This document shows positions 8,027 through 16,600 of a stretch of 64,000 bases of DNA, in pieces; the first letter of the stretch is position 1; the number at the start of each line of letters is the position of its first letter. The position numbers and the translations under genes are program-made. The stretch spans positions 1,550,001-1,614,000 of the forward strand of contig CAVSKL010000001.1 of NCBI GenBank assembly GCA_963728475.1, given 5' to 3'. This DNA comes from CAVSKL01 sp963728475 [NCBI: Candidatus Eiseniibacteriota bacterium] (lineage in GTDB: Bacteria > Eisenbacteria > RBG-16-71-46 > JABDJR01). The notes below the pieces were generated by a model. The model made no database searches and was not told the origin of the DNA. It saw only the letters and a list, made by a program, of their open reading frames with translations.

Positions 8027-9570
8027 CCCGGCTCCTTCCCGTTCCCGGCGCGCACCGGGGGGTCCCCGGCCAGGGGGAGGCTCAGGATCACCCGGGCGCC
8101 CCCGCCCGCCCGCTCGTCCAGTTCCAGCGTACCCCCATGTTGGAGCAGTGTGCGCTGCACGATGCTGAGCCCGAGGCCGCTCCCCTGGTTCTTGGTGGTG
8201 AAATAGGGCTCGAGCGCGGAGTCGCGGGCCCCTTCCGGCCAGCCCGGCCCGTCGTCCTCCACGATGACCCGGGCGAGGGTAGCGGTCGCCTCCAGTTCGA
8301 TCCAGATGGTTCCCCCTCTCTCCATCGCCTCGGACGCGTTCTTGAGCACGTTGCCCAGGGCCTGCCGGAGCAGCGTCTTGTCCGCGTCCACCATCACCGG
8401 CCGGGGAGGCGGTTTCCACAGGATCCTCGTCCCTTCCAGACCTTCCGCCGAGGCCTCGATCACGCCGCGCAGGTCGACCGGGGCGAACTCCGCCACCGGC
8501 AACCGGGCCAGCTCGCTGAAGGAGGCGGCGAGCCGCTGGAGCCCCTCCACCTCGCCGAGCACGGTCTCGAGCGAGGCCTGGGCGCGTCCGGGCTCGGGGA
8601 GTTCGGGGGCGAGCTTCTTCAGCCGGTGGAGCGAGAAGGTGATGGGGGTGAGCGCGTTCTTCATCTCGTGGGCCACCCGGCGGGCCACCTCCTGCCACCC
8701 GGTCAGGCGCTCGGCCCGGGCCAGCGCCCGGCGGGAGCGCGACAGCTCCGCGCTCATGGCGTTGAAGGTGCGGATGAGCGCTTCCACCTCGGCGCTCCCC
8801 TCGGGGCGCACCCGGACCGACTCCTCGCCCCGTCTCACCCGTTCCATGCCGCGTCCCAGGTTCTCCACCGGCCGGCTCACCCGAACCGCCAGGCGCCGGG
8901 CGATCACGGTGGCCCCCACCGCCAGCCCCACCACCACCAGCGCCAGCCCCACCAGCACCGCCTTCTGGTTGACCCGTTTCAGCACTCCGAGCTGGCGGTA
9001 ATAGGCCACCCCCCGGGAAAGATCCTCGAGCCGGTTGAACAGGGCGGGGTCGAGGTAGATTCCGCTCACCAGGATCCACTCCGACTTCCCCGGCTCGCCC
9101 GCGTAACCCACGTAGGCGAGAAGCCCCCGGGACGGATCCTGGTAGAACGGATTGTCGGACCGGGCCAGGGCGCGCACGCCGGGAAGCCGTCCGGGGGGAG
9201 CGAGCAGGGTGTCGCGGGTGGCCTGGAACAGGAGCGTTCCGTCCAGGTCGTAGAGCTGGACGAAGTCCAGGTTGTAGGCGGTGGCGAGCCGGTCGCGCAC
9301 CGCGTCCTTCCGGCGGGGAGGTTCCAGCGCCTCATCCGCCCCCAGGAGCTGCCCGCGCTGGCGGAGGTCGTTCCGGGTCAGGTTCATGAGGTCCCGCGCC
9401 ACCTCCAGGCTCCCCTCCAGGGCCCTCTGGACCCCGGGATTCTCCCAGCGCTCGAGCGCGGCCAGGAGCCGGTGGGTGGAGATCACGGTGAGGGTGAGGG
9501 AAGGGACCAGGGTGAGCGCGAGGAAGATGAGGGTGAGCTGACCCTTGAGCGTCCTGGGCGGGAAGGCCAC
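8023..9570 (-). CDS. NtrY-like membrane sensor histidine kinase
   Basis: 515 residues. There is a first transmembrane helix at about 12-32 (LTLIFLALTLVPSLTLTVI), a periplasmic sensing region of about 180 residues, a second helix (AVLVGLALVVVGLAVGATVI), a HAMP-like linker (RLAVRVSRPVENLGRGMERV), a phospho-acceptor box RRVAHEMKNALTPI with the NtrY-type HEMKN sequence, and the ATP-binding N, G1 and G2 motifs (LGNVLKNASEAM, VEDDGPGWP, GSGLGLSIV). It lacks an obvious PAS domain between HAMP and the histidine box, unlike classic NtrY. It is cotranscribed with the regulator downstream and divergent from the 9895 gene. Confidence 0.9.
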   Translation of the reverse strand: MAFPPRTLKGQLTLIFLALTLVPSLTLTVISTHRLLAALERWENPGVQRALEGSLEVARDLMNLTRNDLRQRGQLLGADEALEPPRRKDAVRDRLATAYNLDFVQLYDLDGTLLFQATRDTLLAPPGRLPGVRALARSDNPFYQDPSRGLLAYVGYAGEPGKSEWILVSGIYLDPALFNRLEDLSRGVAYYRQLGVLKRVNQKAVLVGLALVVVGLAVGATVIARRLAVRVSRPVENLGRGMERVRRGEESVRVRPEGSAEVEALIRTFNAMSAELSRSRRALARAERLTGWQEVARRVAHEMKNALTPITFSLHRLKKLAPELPEPGRAQASLETVLGEVEGLQRLAASFSELARLPVAEFAPVDLRGVIEASAEGLEGTRILWKPPPRPVMVDADKTLLRQALGNVLKNASEAMERGGTIWIELEATATLARVIVEDDGPGWPEGARDSALEPYFTTKNQGSGLGLSIVQRTLLQHGGTLELDERAGGGARVILSLPLAGDPPVRAGNGKEPG

Positions 9571-9894
9571 GTGATCTCCTCAGGTCCGTCCGGTGACCCG
9601 GCCGGGCCCCGGGATCCGGGACGGGGCGGTCGCGGAAGTGGGCATGGGCATGATTCAACCCCAAGGGGAGAGCAAAGGTCCACCCGCCGCGTCGCCCCCC
9701 CCAGGGCTGTCACCCTTCGCCCCGGTCTCCGTATCCCCCGTTTGGACGGTGAAAACCCGCGAAAAGCCGGAAGGGGAGCCGGCCGCTTGCAGTATGTACG
9801 AAATGGTTCCTATGATCCGTCTTTCCGTTTGCGCCCGTATCCCGGGGACCGTCCGCCTCCGGACGCGGGCGTCGCACCCCCAGGAGGTTCATTC
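9571..9894. other. Divergent intergenic region, kinase operon and 9895 gene
   Basis: 324 bases separate two divergent transcription units. The right-hand side carries a clear promoter for the plus-strand gene (9787-9816) and its ribosome binding site AGGAGG at 9882. I could not find an equally good promoter on the minus strand for the kinase operon. Confidence 0.5.
9787..9816 (+). promoter_or_regulatory. Sigma-70-type promoter of the small Cys-rich exported protein gene
   Basis: TTGCAG (9787-9792), an 18-base spacer and TATGAT (9811-9816). The predicted start near 9823 gives a 70-base leader ending in AGGAGG before ATG 9895. Confidence 0.6.
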
Positions 9895-10338
9895 ATGAAA
9901 AGGTTTCTGACCGCGCTCGTCCTTTCCTCCGCGCTCGTCGTCTCGGTGGCCGTCCTCGCCCTCGCCCAGGAGGGGGGCACGGCCAAGAAGGGCGAGACGT
10001 CCATGGAGAAGGACGCCCCCAAGACCATGACCTTGACCGGCGAGGTCGTGGACATGGGCTGTTACCTGGGTCACGGCGCCAAGGGCGAGGGCCACAAGGC
10101 CTGCGCGCTCAAGTGCATCGCCGGCGGAATGCCGATGGGACTTCTCACTTCCGACGGCAACCTCTACCTGCTGACGGTCAGCCACTCGGACGCCGATCCC
10201 TACACCAGCGCCAAGAGCATGGCCGCGGACATGGTGGCGATCACCGGCCCGGTGGCGGAGCGCGACGGCATCAAGTCGATCGAGGTCGACAAGATCGTCG
10301 CGGCCGCCCCCGACAAGGGCGACGCCAAGGGGAAGTGA
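9895..10338 (+). CDS. Small exported Cys-containing protein of unknown function
   Basis: 147 residues from ATG 9895, 8 bases after AGGAGG. There is a signal peptide (FLTALVLSSALVVSVAVLALA), a charged Lys/Glu spacer, then a compact beta-rich domain: MTLTGEVVDMGCYLG, HKACALKC, GGMPMGLLTSDGNLYLL, and ITGPVAERDGIKSIEVDKI. The three conserved-looking cysteines (one in CYLG, two in CALKC) could bind a metal or heme-related ligand. I recall similar short proteins in other environmental bacteria, but without an assigned function. It lies directly upstream of a diheme cytochrome c with two strong hairpins in between, so an electron-transfer or metal-handling role is a reasonable guess only. Confidence 0.7.
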   Translation: MKRFLTALVLSSALVVSVAVLALAQEGGTAKKGETSMEKDAPKTMTLTGEVVDMGCYLGHGAKGEGHKACALKCIAGGMPMGLLTSDGNLYLLTVSHSDADPYTSAKSMAADMVAITGPVAERDGIKSIEVDKIVAAAPDKGDAKGK

Positions 10339-10364
10339 TCCAATCCTGATCCGTCCGGTTTGAC

Positions 10365-10399
10365 CGAGGCCGGGAATCCCGTGGGGTTTCCCGGCCTCG
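10365..10399 (+). terminator. Strong intergenic hairpin, likely terminator or attenuator
   Basis: CGAGGCCGGGAA (10365-10376) pairs perfectly over 12 bp with 10388-10399 around an 11-base loop. No T-tract follows. A second hairpin, GTCGTCTC-N7-GAGACGAC (10399-10421), abuts it. The pair separates the 9895 gene from the cytochrome gene and may set their relative expression. Confidence 0.55.
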
Positions 10400-10447
10400 T
10401 CGTCTCCGGGAGCGAGACGACGCTCACGACTCGGAGGTTCACCGCGC

Positions 10448-11236
10448 ATGATCCGTGCCCGCACCCTGCTCATCCCCGCCCTCGGCGCCCTTCTCGTTCT
10501 GGCCACCGGGGCGGCGCTCTGGGCCGTCTATCTTCGCCCCGATCTTCCGCCGGCGGAGCGGGGCCGCCGCCTGGCCGAGAACCTGGGCTGCTTCGGCTGC
10601 CATGGTCCCGAGGGGAGCCTCGGCAGCCCCGACCCCGGGCGCGAGGACGGCGCGGTCCCGGGATTCGGCTCCGAACTCATGATGTTCGCGAGCGGCCCCG
10701 CCGAGATCCGCCAGTGGATCACCGACGGGGTCACCCGGTCCAGATCGAAGAGCATCAGCTTCAACGAGCAGCAGGACGCGGCCACCGTGGTCATGCCCGC
10801 CTTCGGCCGGCGGCTGGATCCCGGCCAGATCGACGACCTGGTGGTCTTCGTGCAGGCGGTCAACGGAGCCGCCGCCCCCGCCGATTCCCTGGCCGGGAGG
10901 GGGCGAAAGCTGGCCGCGGGCCTCGGTTGCTTCGGCTGCCACGGGCCGGGAGGGCGCTTCGCCCGCCCCAATGCGGGATCGCTCAAGGGTTACGTCCCCT
11001 CCTGGGACGGCGCGGATTTTGCCGAGGTGGTTCGGGACCGGGCCGAGTTCGAGGAGTGGGTGCGGGACGGCAAGAGCCGGCGGTTCACCCGGAACCCGCT
11101 GGCCCGGCGGTTTCTCGATCGGGCGGTGCTCCACATGCCCGCCTACCGGGACCATCTCGAAGCCGGGGATCTGGACGCGCTCTGGGCCTACGTCTCCTGG
11201 TTGCGGACCGAGGGCGCGGCGCCCACCGGGCGGTGA
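10448..11236 (+). CDS. Membrane-anchored diheme cytochrome c
   Basis: 262 residues. An uncleaved or signal-type N-terminal helix (LLIPALGALLVLATGAALWAVYL) is followed by two c-type cytochrome domains. Each has a heme-binding CFGCH (near residues 48-52 and 161-165) and a likely axial Met in MPAF (VVMPAFGRRLDPGQ) and MPAY (LHMPAYRDHLEAGD). The repeated plan LAxNLGCFGCHGP and LAAGLGCFGCHGP shows an internal duplication. It would shuttle electrons in the periplasm. GGAGG lies 11 bases before the ATG. It is convergent with rlmN, 15 bases away. Confidence 0.9.
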   Translation: MIRARTLLIPALGALLVLATGAALWAVYLRPDLPPAERGRRLAENLGCFGCHGPEGSLGSPDPGREDGAVPGFGSELMMFASGPAEIRQWITDGVTRSRSKSISFNEQQDAATVVMPAFGRRLDPGQIDDLVVFVQAVNGAAAPADSLAGRGRKLAAGLGCFGCHGPGGRFARPNAGSLKGYVPSWDGADFAEVVRDRAEFEEWVRDGKSRRFTRNPLARRFLDRAVLHMPAYRDHLEAGDLDALWAYVSWLRTEGAAPTGR

Positions 11237-11251
11237 CCCGGCATCATGCGG

Positions 11252-12313
11252 TCAGGCCCCGGCGGCGAGCTTCTGCTTCACCTGCTCGTAGCCGAGCTGC
11301 CCACAGGCGGCGAGGATGTCCAGCCCCTTGGAATAGCGCACGGTGACGGTGGTGCGGTAGGGCCAGAGCCGCCGGGCGAAGGCTTCCACCCGGCGCTCGG
11401 GGGGCCGGCGGTAGGGGAAGAGTTCGGAAGGGTTGAACGGGATCACGTTCACCTTGGACGGGAACCGCTCCGCGATCGCGCCCAGGCGGTCGGCGTCGGC
11501 ATCGGTGTCGTTGAGCCCGTCGATCAGCACGTACTCCAGGGTCACCCGGCGCCGGGAGACCGCGGCGTACTCCTCGATCGCGGGCACCAGCTCCTCGATC
11601 GGGTACTTGCGGGTGACCGGCATCAGCTCGCGCCGCACCTCGTTGGTGGTCGCGTTGAGCGAGAGCGCCAGCCCCACCGCGGGCTGCGCGGCGGCCAGCC
11701 GCCGGATCCCCGGCACCACCCCCACCGTGGAGACGGTGAGTCGCTTGCCGGCCACGTTCATCCCGAAGCCGTCCTGGAGGATCTCCAGCGCCCGCAGCAG
11801 CTCGTCCAGGTTGTCCATCGGCTCGCCCATGCCCATGGCCACCAGGTTCGCGGCTTCCCGGGGGGACTCGCGCAGTGCCTTGAGCCGGTGGATCTGGGCC
11901 ACGATCTCTCCCGCGGTCAGGTTCCGGATCCGGCCCATCATGCCGGTGATGCAGAACGAACACCCGAACGCGCAGCCGACCTGGGTGGAGAAGCAGATGG
12001 TGTCGCCGTAGTCGGCGCGCATGAGCACGCTCTCGATCTCGCGACCGTCCGCAAGCCCCCAGAGATACTTGACCGCCGACCCGTCCGGGCTGGCCAGCTC
12101 CCGCCGTGCGGGCGGCCCGGTCAAGCTGAGGAGTTCCGAGAGTTCGCCCCGGAGCCCCTTGGGGAGGTCGGTCATGACCCCGAAATCGTCCAGCCCCCGC
12201 TGGTAGACGTTGGCGAAGAGCTGGCGGGCCCGGTACCGGGGCTGGCCGCGCTCCTCGAACCAGGTCTCGAGGGCGGATCGGGTGAAGTTGTGGAAATCGA
12301 GTCGGGTGTCCAT
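11252..12313 (-). CDS. rlmN: Dual-specificity 23S rRNA/tRNA adenine C2-methyltransferase RlmN
   Basis: 353 residues, the usual length. The radical-SAM cluster motif Cx3Cx2C is Cys114, Cys118, Cys121 (CAFGCSFC). Other family hallmarks are GMGEPMDN, the SAM-binding region around STVGVVPGIRRLA, SLNATTNEVRRELMPV, and the C-terminal DILAACGQL with the second catalytic cysteine. RlmN methylates A2503 of 23S rRNA and A37 of some tRNAs. It stands alone on the minus strand, convergent with the cytochrome gene. Its start region faces the arsR-family gene, so the two may share a divergent control region. Confidence 0.95.
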   Translation of the reverse strand: MDTRLDFHNFTRSALETWFEERGQPRYRARQLFANVYQRGLDDFGVMTDLPKGLRGELSELLSLTGPPARRELASPDGSAVKYLWGLADGREIESVLMRADYGDTICFSTQVGCAFGCSFCITGMMGRIRNLTAGEIVAQIHRLKALRESPREAANLVAMGMGEPMDNLDELLRALEILQDGFGMNVAGKRLTVSTVGVVPGIRRLAAAQPAVGLALSLNATTNEVRRELMPVTRKYPIEELVPAIEEYAAVSRRRVTLEYVLIDGLNDTDADADRLGAIAERFPSKVNVIPFNPSELFPYRRPPERRVEAFARRLWPYRTTVTVRYSKGLDILAACGQLGYEQVKQKLAAGA

Positions 12314-12383
12314 GGATGGGCTCCGCGCCGACGCGGCGCCGGAAGAGCGTATCAGGCGGGGGGGGCCCGGTCAAAATCTCCGC

Positions 12384-12430
12384 TTGTCCCGCTGCCGGCT
12401 CCGTTGTATTAATAGCTGTGAATGTATTCA
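12384..12430 (+). promoter_or_regulatory. Promoter and overlapping operator of the ArsR-family gene
   Basis: TTGTCC (12384-12389), a 17-base spacer and TATTAA (12407-12412) form a sigma-70-like promoter with a predicted start near 12419. Exactly there is an inverted repeat TGAAT-GT-ATTCA (12419-12430), the right place for an autorepressor to block transcription. This layout also excludes ATG 12422 as a useful start codon. Confidence 0.55.
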
Positions 12431-12469
12431 TCCGGATCGGCGTCGCGGCGGCTCGCCGGGAGGGGCGAC

Positions 12470-12862
12470 ATGGACCGGGATCGAGCGGTACGGGAACTCA
12501 AGGCTCTGGGCGAGCCTCACCGGCTCCTCGTGGCGGCGCTCGTGGCCGGCCGGGAGCGGGGGACGGCCGAACTCCAGGAGCAGCTCGGCCTCACCCAACC
12601 CAACCTTTCCCGGCACCTCAAGGTGTTGCGGGAGGCGGGGGTGATCCGGGAGCGGCGGGAGGGGCGGAACGTCTTCTACCGCCTGGCGGAAGGCGGCCTG
12701 GCCGGCCTCGTGCTCGGTGCGTTGGCCCCCGAGGCTCCCGAGGCGGCGCCCTCGAGTGCCGGATCGCATGAAAATGTTAAAATGCAAATAGATGCATCTA
12801 ATTTGGAGCCGGAAGCGGACGATGACGGAAAATCCCGGCCTTTCGAGGAGTGGCTGCTCTAG
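12470..12862 (+). CDS. ArsR-family winged-helix transcriptional regulator
   Basis: 130 residues from ATG 12470, preceded by GGGAGGGG; an in-frame ATG at 12422 lies on top of the operator. The winged helix-turn-helix is complete: LGEPHRLLVAALV, a recognition helix in LTQPNLSRHLKVLREAGVI, and the wing RREGRNVFYRL. There is not one cysteine in the protein, and the metal-binding ELCVCDL stretch of ArsR is replaced by GTAELQEQLG. It is therefore probably not a thiol metal sensor of the classical type. The 40-residue tail after the wing is low in order and encoded by unusually AT-rich DNA (12766-12806). Confidence 0.85.
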   Translation: MDRDRAVRELKALGEPHRLLVAALVAGRERGTAELQEQLGLTQPNLSRHLKVLREAGVIRERREGRNVFYRLAEGGLAGLVLGALAPEAPEAAPSSAGSHENVKMQIDASNLEPEADDDGKSRPFEEWLL

Positions 12863-13199
12863 CCGCAAGCTGAAGAACCGGCTCGGGTCGCGCCGGCGGA
12901 AACCCCGGCGTACGTCGCCTGACGCGGCCCGCCTGCCGGCGCCGGGGATTGTTATTCGGCGCACCTCCCGACACTATGGAGAACGAATTTCGTAGTCTAT
13001 ACTGAGACCGAGTGGACGGAGATGGGGACTCTCGTGCCTCCAAATTCCTGTTTTCGAGCCGCTCGCACGGTCGTACGGGCCCTCATCGGTGGAAGGGTCC
13101 GGCTCCCTGGTTGAAGCAGGTACACCAGCCCCAAGGGCTGTCCGGCATCGCCCCCCTCGCCGGCGGTCTCTGCTCGGCTGACCTGAGGAGTTCGTCGTC
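12863..13199. other. Long 5' region of the small secreted repeat protein
   Basis: 337 bases without a gene. A possible -10 box TATACT lies at 12998-13003 with no good -35, next to an inverted repeat ACGAA-T-TTCGT. A weak sigma-54-like sequence, TGG-N10-GC, is at 13023-13037. A GAGGAG ribosome binding site occurs 10 bases before ATG 13200. The leader would be 150-190 bases long, which is unusual in this window. Confidence 0.4.
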
Positions 13200-13574
13200 A
13201 TGACCTCCAAGCGTCTCGGCTTCGCAATTTTCATCCTGGCAGCGGCCTGGAGCGTGGCTGGACTCAATTGGTTCGCTCCGGCGGTCGCGCATGCTCCGCG
13301 CTCGCCGCTCTTGATCGGCACCGCGCAGGCCGGTGAGGGGGACTGCACTTTCGGGTCCGTCTTTACCGTCAACTCGACGGGCGACCCGGACCAGTACGCC
13401 AACAGCGCCACCCCCGCCGGGGATCCCGATCAGTACGCAAACGGGGCCGATTCCACCGCCACGAACAGCGGATCGGGCTCCGGGGGCTCGAGTTCCAGGG
13501 GCGGCTCGACGATCAAGGTGGTGATTCAGATCGCCTCTTCCATCCTGGGAGGCGCATGCGGGTTCGTTCGCTAG
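13200..13574 (+). CDS. Small secreted protein with GDPDQYAN repeat, unknown function
   Basis: 124 residues. An N-terminal signal peptide (FAIFILAAAWSVAGL... ending at AVAHA) is followed by a short segment with one Cys (GEGDCTFG). Two exact copies of GDPDQYAN come next, separated by SATPA, then a Ser/Gly-rich linker (SGSGSGGSSSRGGS) and a hydrophobic C-terminal tail, TIKVVIQIASSILGGACGFVR without its last residues being charged except Arg. The two cysteines (one in each half) could form a disulfide. The plan of signal, repeat, flexible linker and amphipathic tail resembles small secreted or surface-anchored peptides. I do not recognise the family. It lies 76 bases before the TPR sigma-54 activator gene and may be its partner or target. 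Confidence 0.6.
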   Translation: MTSKRLGFAIFILAAAWSVAGLNWFAPAVAHAPRSPLLIGTAQAGEGDCTFGSVFTVNSTGDPDQYANSATPAGDPDQYANGADSTATNSGSGSGGSSSRGGSTIKVVIQIASSILGGACGFVR

Positions 13575-13650
13575 TGGGACCGATCGCTGGCATGGACGCC
13601 GTCGCTCCGCTCTCCACCGGGAGCGCGGACGCCGGCCGAGGGCAATCATC

Positions 13651-16600
13651 GTGAACCGTTCGAGCAAGTCGGAACGGCGGCCGCGCGGGGTGACCCGCGC
13701 CCGCCGGGACGAGGAGTGGCAGGAGTTGCCCGAAGCGGTGAAGTACGGCGACGTCTGCTATCAGGCGGAGCGCTATGCGGACGCCCTCGAGGCTTACACC
13801 CGGGCGGTGGAGGCGCCGTCCGCCCGGAAGCTCCCCCCCGAGCTGCGCGCCCGGCTCCACTACCGGCTGGCCAGCTGCTACCAGCGCCGCTCCAACTACC
13901 GTCTCGCCCTGGAGCAGCTCGACCTGGCCCGCCGCGTGCTTCCGCGCCACCTGGACAAGGTGCGGCTGGCCAAGATCTACGCCCGTCGCGGCAGCATCAT
14001 GCAGGAGATGGGGCAATACGACCGGGCCGAGCGGTATCTGCTCTGGGCGCGAAAGCTCCTGAGCGGCACCAACGAGCACGAGGAGCTGGCCGCGATCGAG
14101 ACCGATCTCGGCACCATCTTTGCCCGCCGCGGGCAGACCGTCGAAGCCCGGCAGGGCTTCCTGAACGCGCTGGCCACCTACCGCCGGATCGGCGACGTGG
14201 GGGGCGAGGCCAAGTCGCTCAATAACTTGGGCCTCCAGTACAAGAACGGCTGCGAATGGCGCGAGGCGGTCCGCTATCTGGAAGAGGCCCGGGGGCTGTT
14301 CGAGCGGATCGGCCACCGCCAGCACCTGGTCACCACCCATCTCAACCTGGGCATCGTCCACTTCAAGCTCGGCAAGTGGGAGCTGTGCGAGGAGAACCTC
14401 GCCGCCGCCGAACGGCTGGCCCGGGAACTCTCCTGGACGCAGGCGCTGGTCCGGATCCAGCTCGCCCAGGGGAATCTGAACCTTCGCCGGCGCGCCTGGG
14501 ACGAGGCCGCCCGCCTCTACCGCGAGGCGAGCAGGGTGGCCCGCGCCGAGGGCTTCGGCCGCGAGTCCATCCTGGCCCAGGAGTTCCTGGGCGAGCTCTC
14601 GGTGGACATGGGCGAGGCCGATCGCGCCGCCGAGATTCTCGAGGTCTGCCTGGAGGAGGCGCGTACCGTCGCCCCCGACGGCGACATGGTGAACGAGACC
14701 CTGCGGCGCCTCGCCGAGGCGCGACTGGCCCAGGGGCGGGCCGAAGAGGCGCTCCACTACGCCAAGGAGGCGGCGGCCTCGGCCAGCCGGATCGGCGACC
14801 GCTACGAAGAGGCGGTGGCGCTCCGGGTGGTGGGGTTGGCCATGCTGCGGATGGGGGATCGCGAGGAGGGCGAGCGTCTGGTGTCCATGAGCCTCGAGGC
14901 CCTGGGCGACATCGGCGAGTCCTACCAGAAGGGCGTGACCCATCTCGAGTACGGCCGCTTCCTGGCCGAGTCCGCGCGCGAATCCCGCGCGGTGGACGAA
15001 CTGGAACGCGCGGGGGTGCAGCTTCAGCGGGCCTACGGGGCCTTCCTGGACCTGGACGCCCGGGTCCAGGCCGCCACCGGCGCCTACGAGCGGGCGTCCC
15101 TGGAGGCGGTGTTCCAGCGATTCGAGGAGGCGGCGGCGTTCCGGGCCAAGGCCCGGCAGGTGCTTCCCGCCGGCCGGGATCCCGAACTCGAGCGTCGGTT
15201 GACCGCCCTCGGCGCCGAACTCGAGGACGCGTTCGCCGAGCGCTGGTCCTCGGGCGGGGACGTCCTCGCCTCCCTCCGCGAGATGAAGCGCCTGTTCCAG
15301 GGCGCCACCGACACCGAGGGGGTGCTGCAGGAGCTCATCCGCCTCGCCGCCACCCGCTCCGGATCCAGCCGGGGTTGCGTGGCCCACGCCACCGGAAACG
15401 GCGGCATCCGGGTGGTGGCCACCTTCGGCTGGAAGCAGGACGAGGCATCCGCGCTGCTCCAGACCATGGGCCCGGCGCTCTCGGCCGCGCTGGAGGAGAA
15501 CCGGCCGGTCTGGAGCAACAACGCGGCCGAGGACTCCCGCTTCAGCATGGTGAGCCGGGACCAGCGTTTCCGGACCCGGAGCTTCGTGCTCTTTCCGCTC
15601 ATCCTGACCGAGGAGAAGCCCGGACTCCTCTACGTGGACAAGACCCAGGACAACCTGGAAGGCGCCTATCACCAGGGCGAGTTCCATCTCCTCACCATCC
15701 TGGCCAATCTGGCCGGCCTCTCCATCATGGAGCGCTGGAACTCGCGGCTCATCCGCGAGAACGAGGAACTCCGCGCCCGCATCGCCCTCGGCGAGGGCGA
15801 GGACCGGTTCGTGACCGCCAATCCCCAGCTCAAGGAGACCCTGCGGCTGGTGAGCAAGGTGGCCAACAGCCCGGTGTCGATCCTCATCGAAGGGGAGACC
15901 GGGACCGGGAAGGGCCTGCTGGTCCAGGTCATCCACGAGGCCTCGAACCGGCGCGACAAGCCCTTCGTGCAGATCAACTGCGCCGCGCTCCCCGAACCCC
16001 TCCTGGAGAGCGAGCTCTTCGGCCATGTGAAGGGCGCGTTCACCGGCGCCACCTACAACAAGGTGGGCCTGTTCAAGGAAGCCGAGAACGGCACCATCTT
16101 CCTGGACGAGGTGGACAAGACCAGCCTGGCGGTGCAGGCCAAGCTGCTCCACGTGATGGATTCCAAGGAAGTGCGCCCGGTGGGGTCGGTCAAGCCCTAT
16201 CGCGTGGATACCCGGGTCATCTGCGCCACCAACTCCAACCTCCGGGAGCGCATCCGCTCCGGCGAGTTCCTGGAGGACCTCTACTACCGGCTCAACGATT
16301 TCATCATCACCGTGCCGCCGCTGCGCGACCGGCGCGAGGACCTTCCGCTTCTGATCGACTACTTCCTCAAGAAGTTCTGCCAGCAGTACGGGCGGAACGA
16401 GGTGGCGCTCACCGCCGAGGTGCGGAGGGTGCTGCTCGACCACCACTGGCCGGGCAACGTTCGCGAGCTGGAGAAGACCATCCGGCGCCTGGTGGTGCTG
16501 GCCGACGAGGAGCTGCCGGTGGGGCTCGACCTGTTGCCGGTGGAAATCCAGACCGAGAAGCCCAGCTTCCGCGGGCGGACCCTGCGCGAGGAGGTGGGGC

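Noticed and set aside
12422-12470. ATG 12422 as start of the ArsR-family regulator
   Set aside because: It lies within the operator dyad at the predicted transcription start; ATG 12470 has GGGAGGGG upstream and gives the usual N-terminus.
13023-13037. Sigma-54 promoter before the small secreted repeat protein
   Set aside because: Only TGG and TGC at the right distance match; such a partial match is expected many times by chance in DNA this GC-rich.
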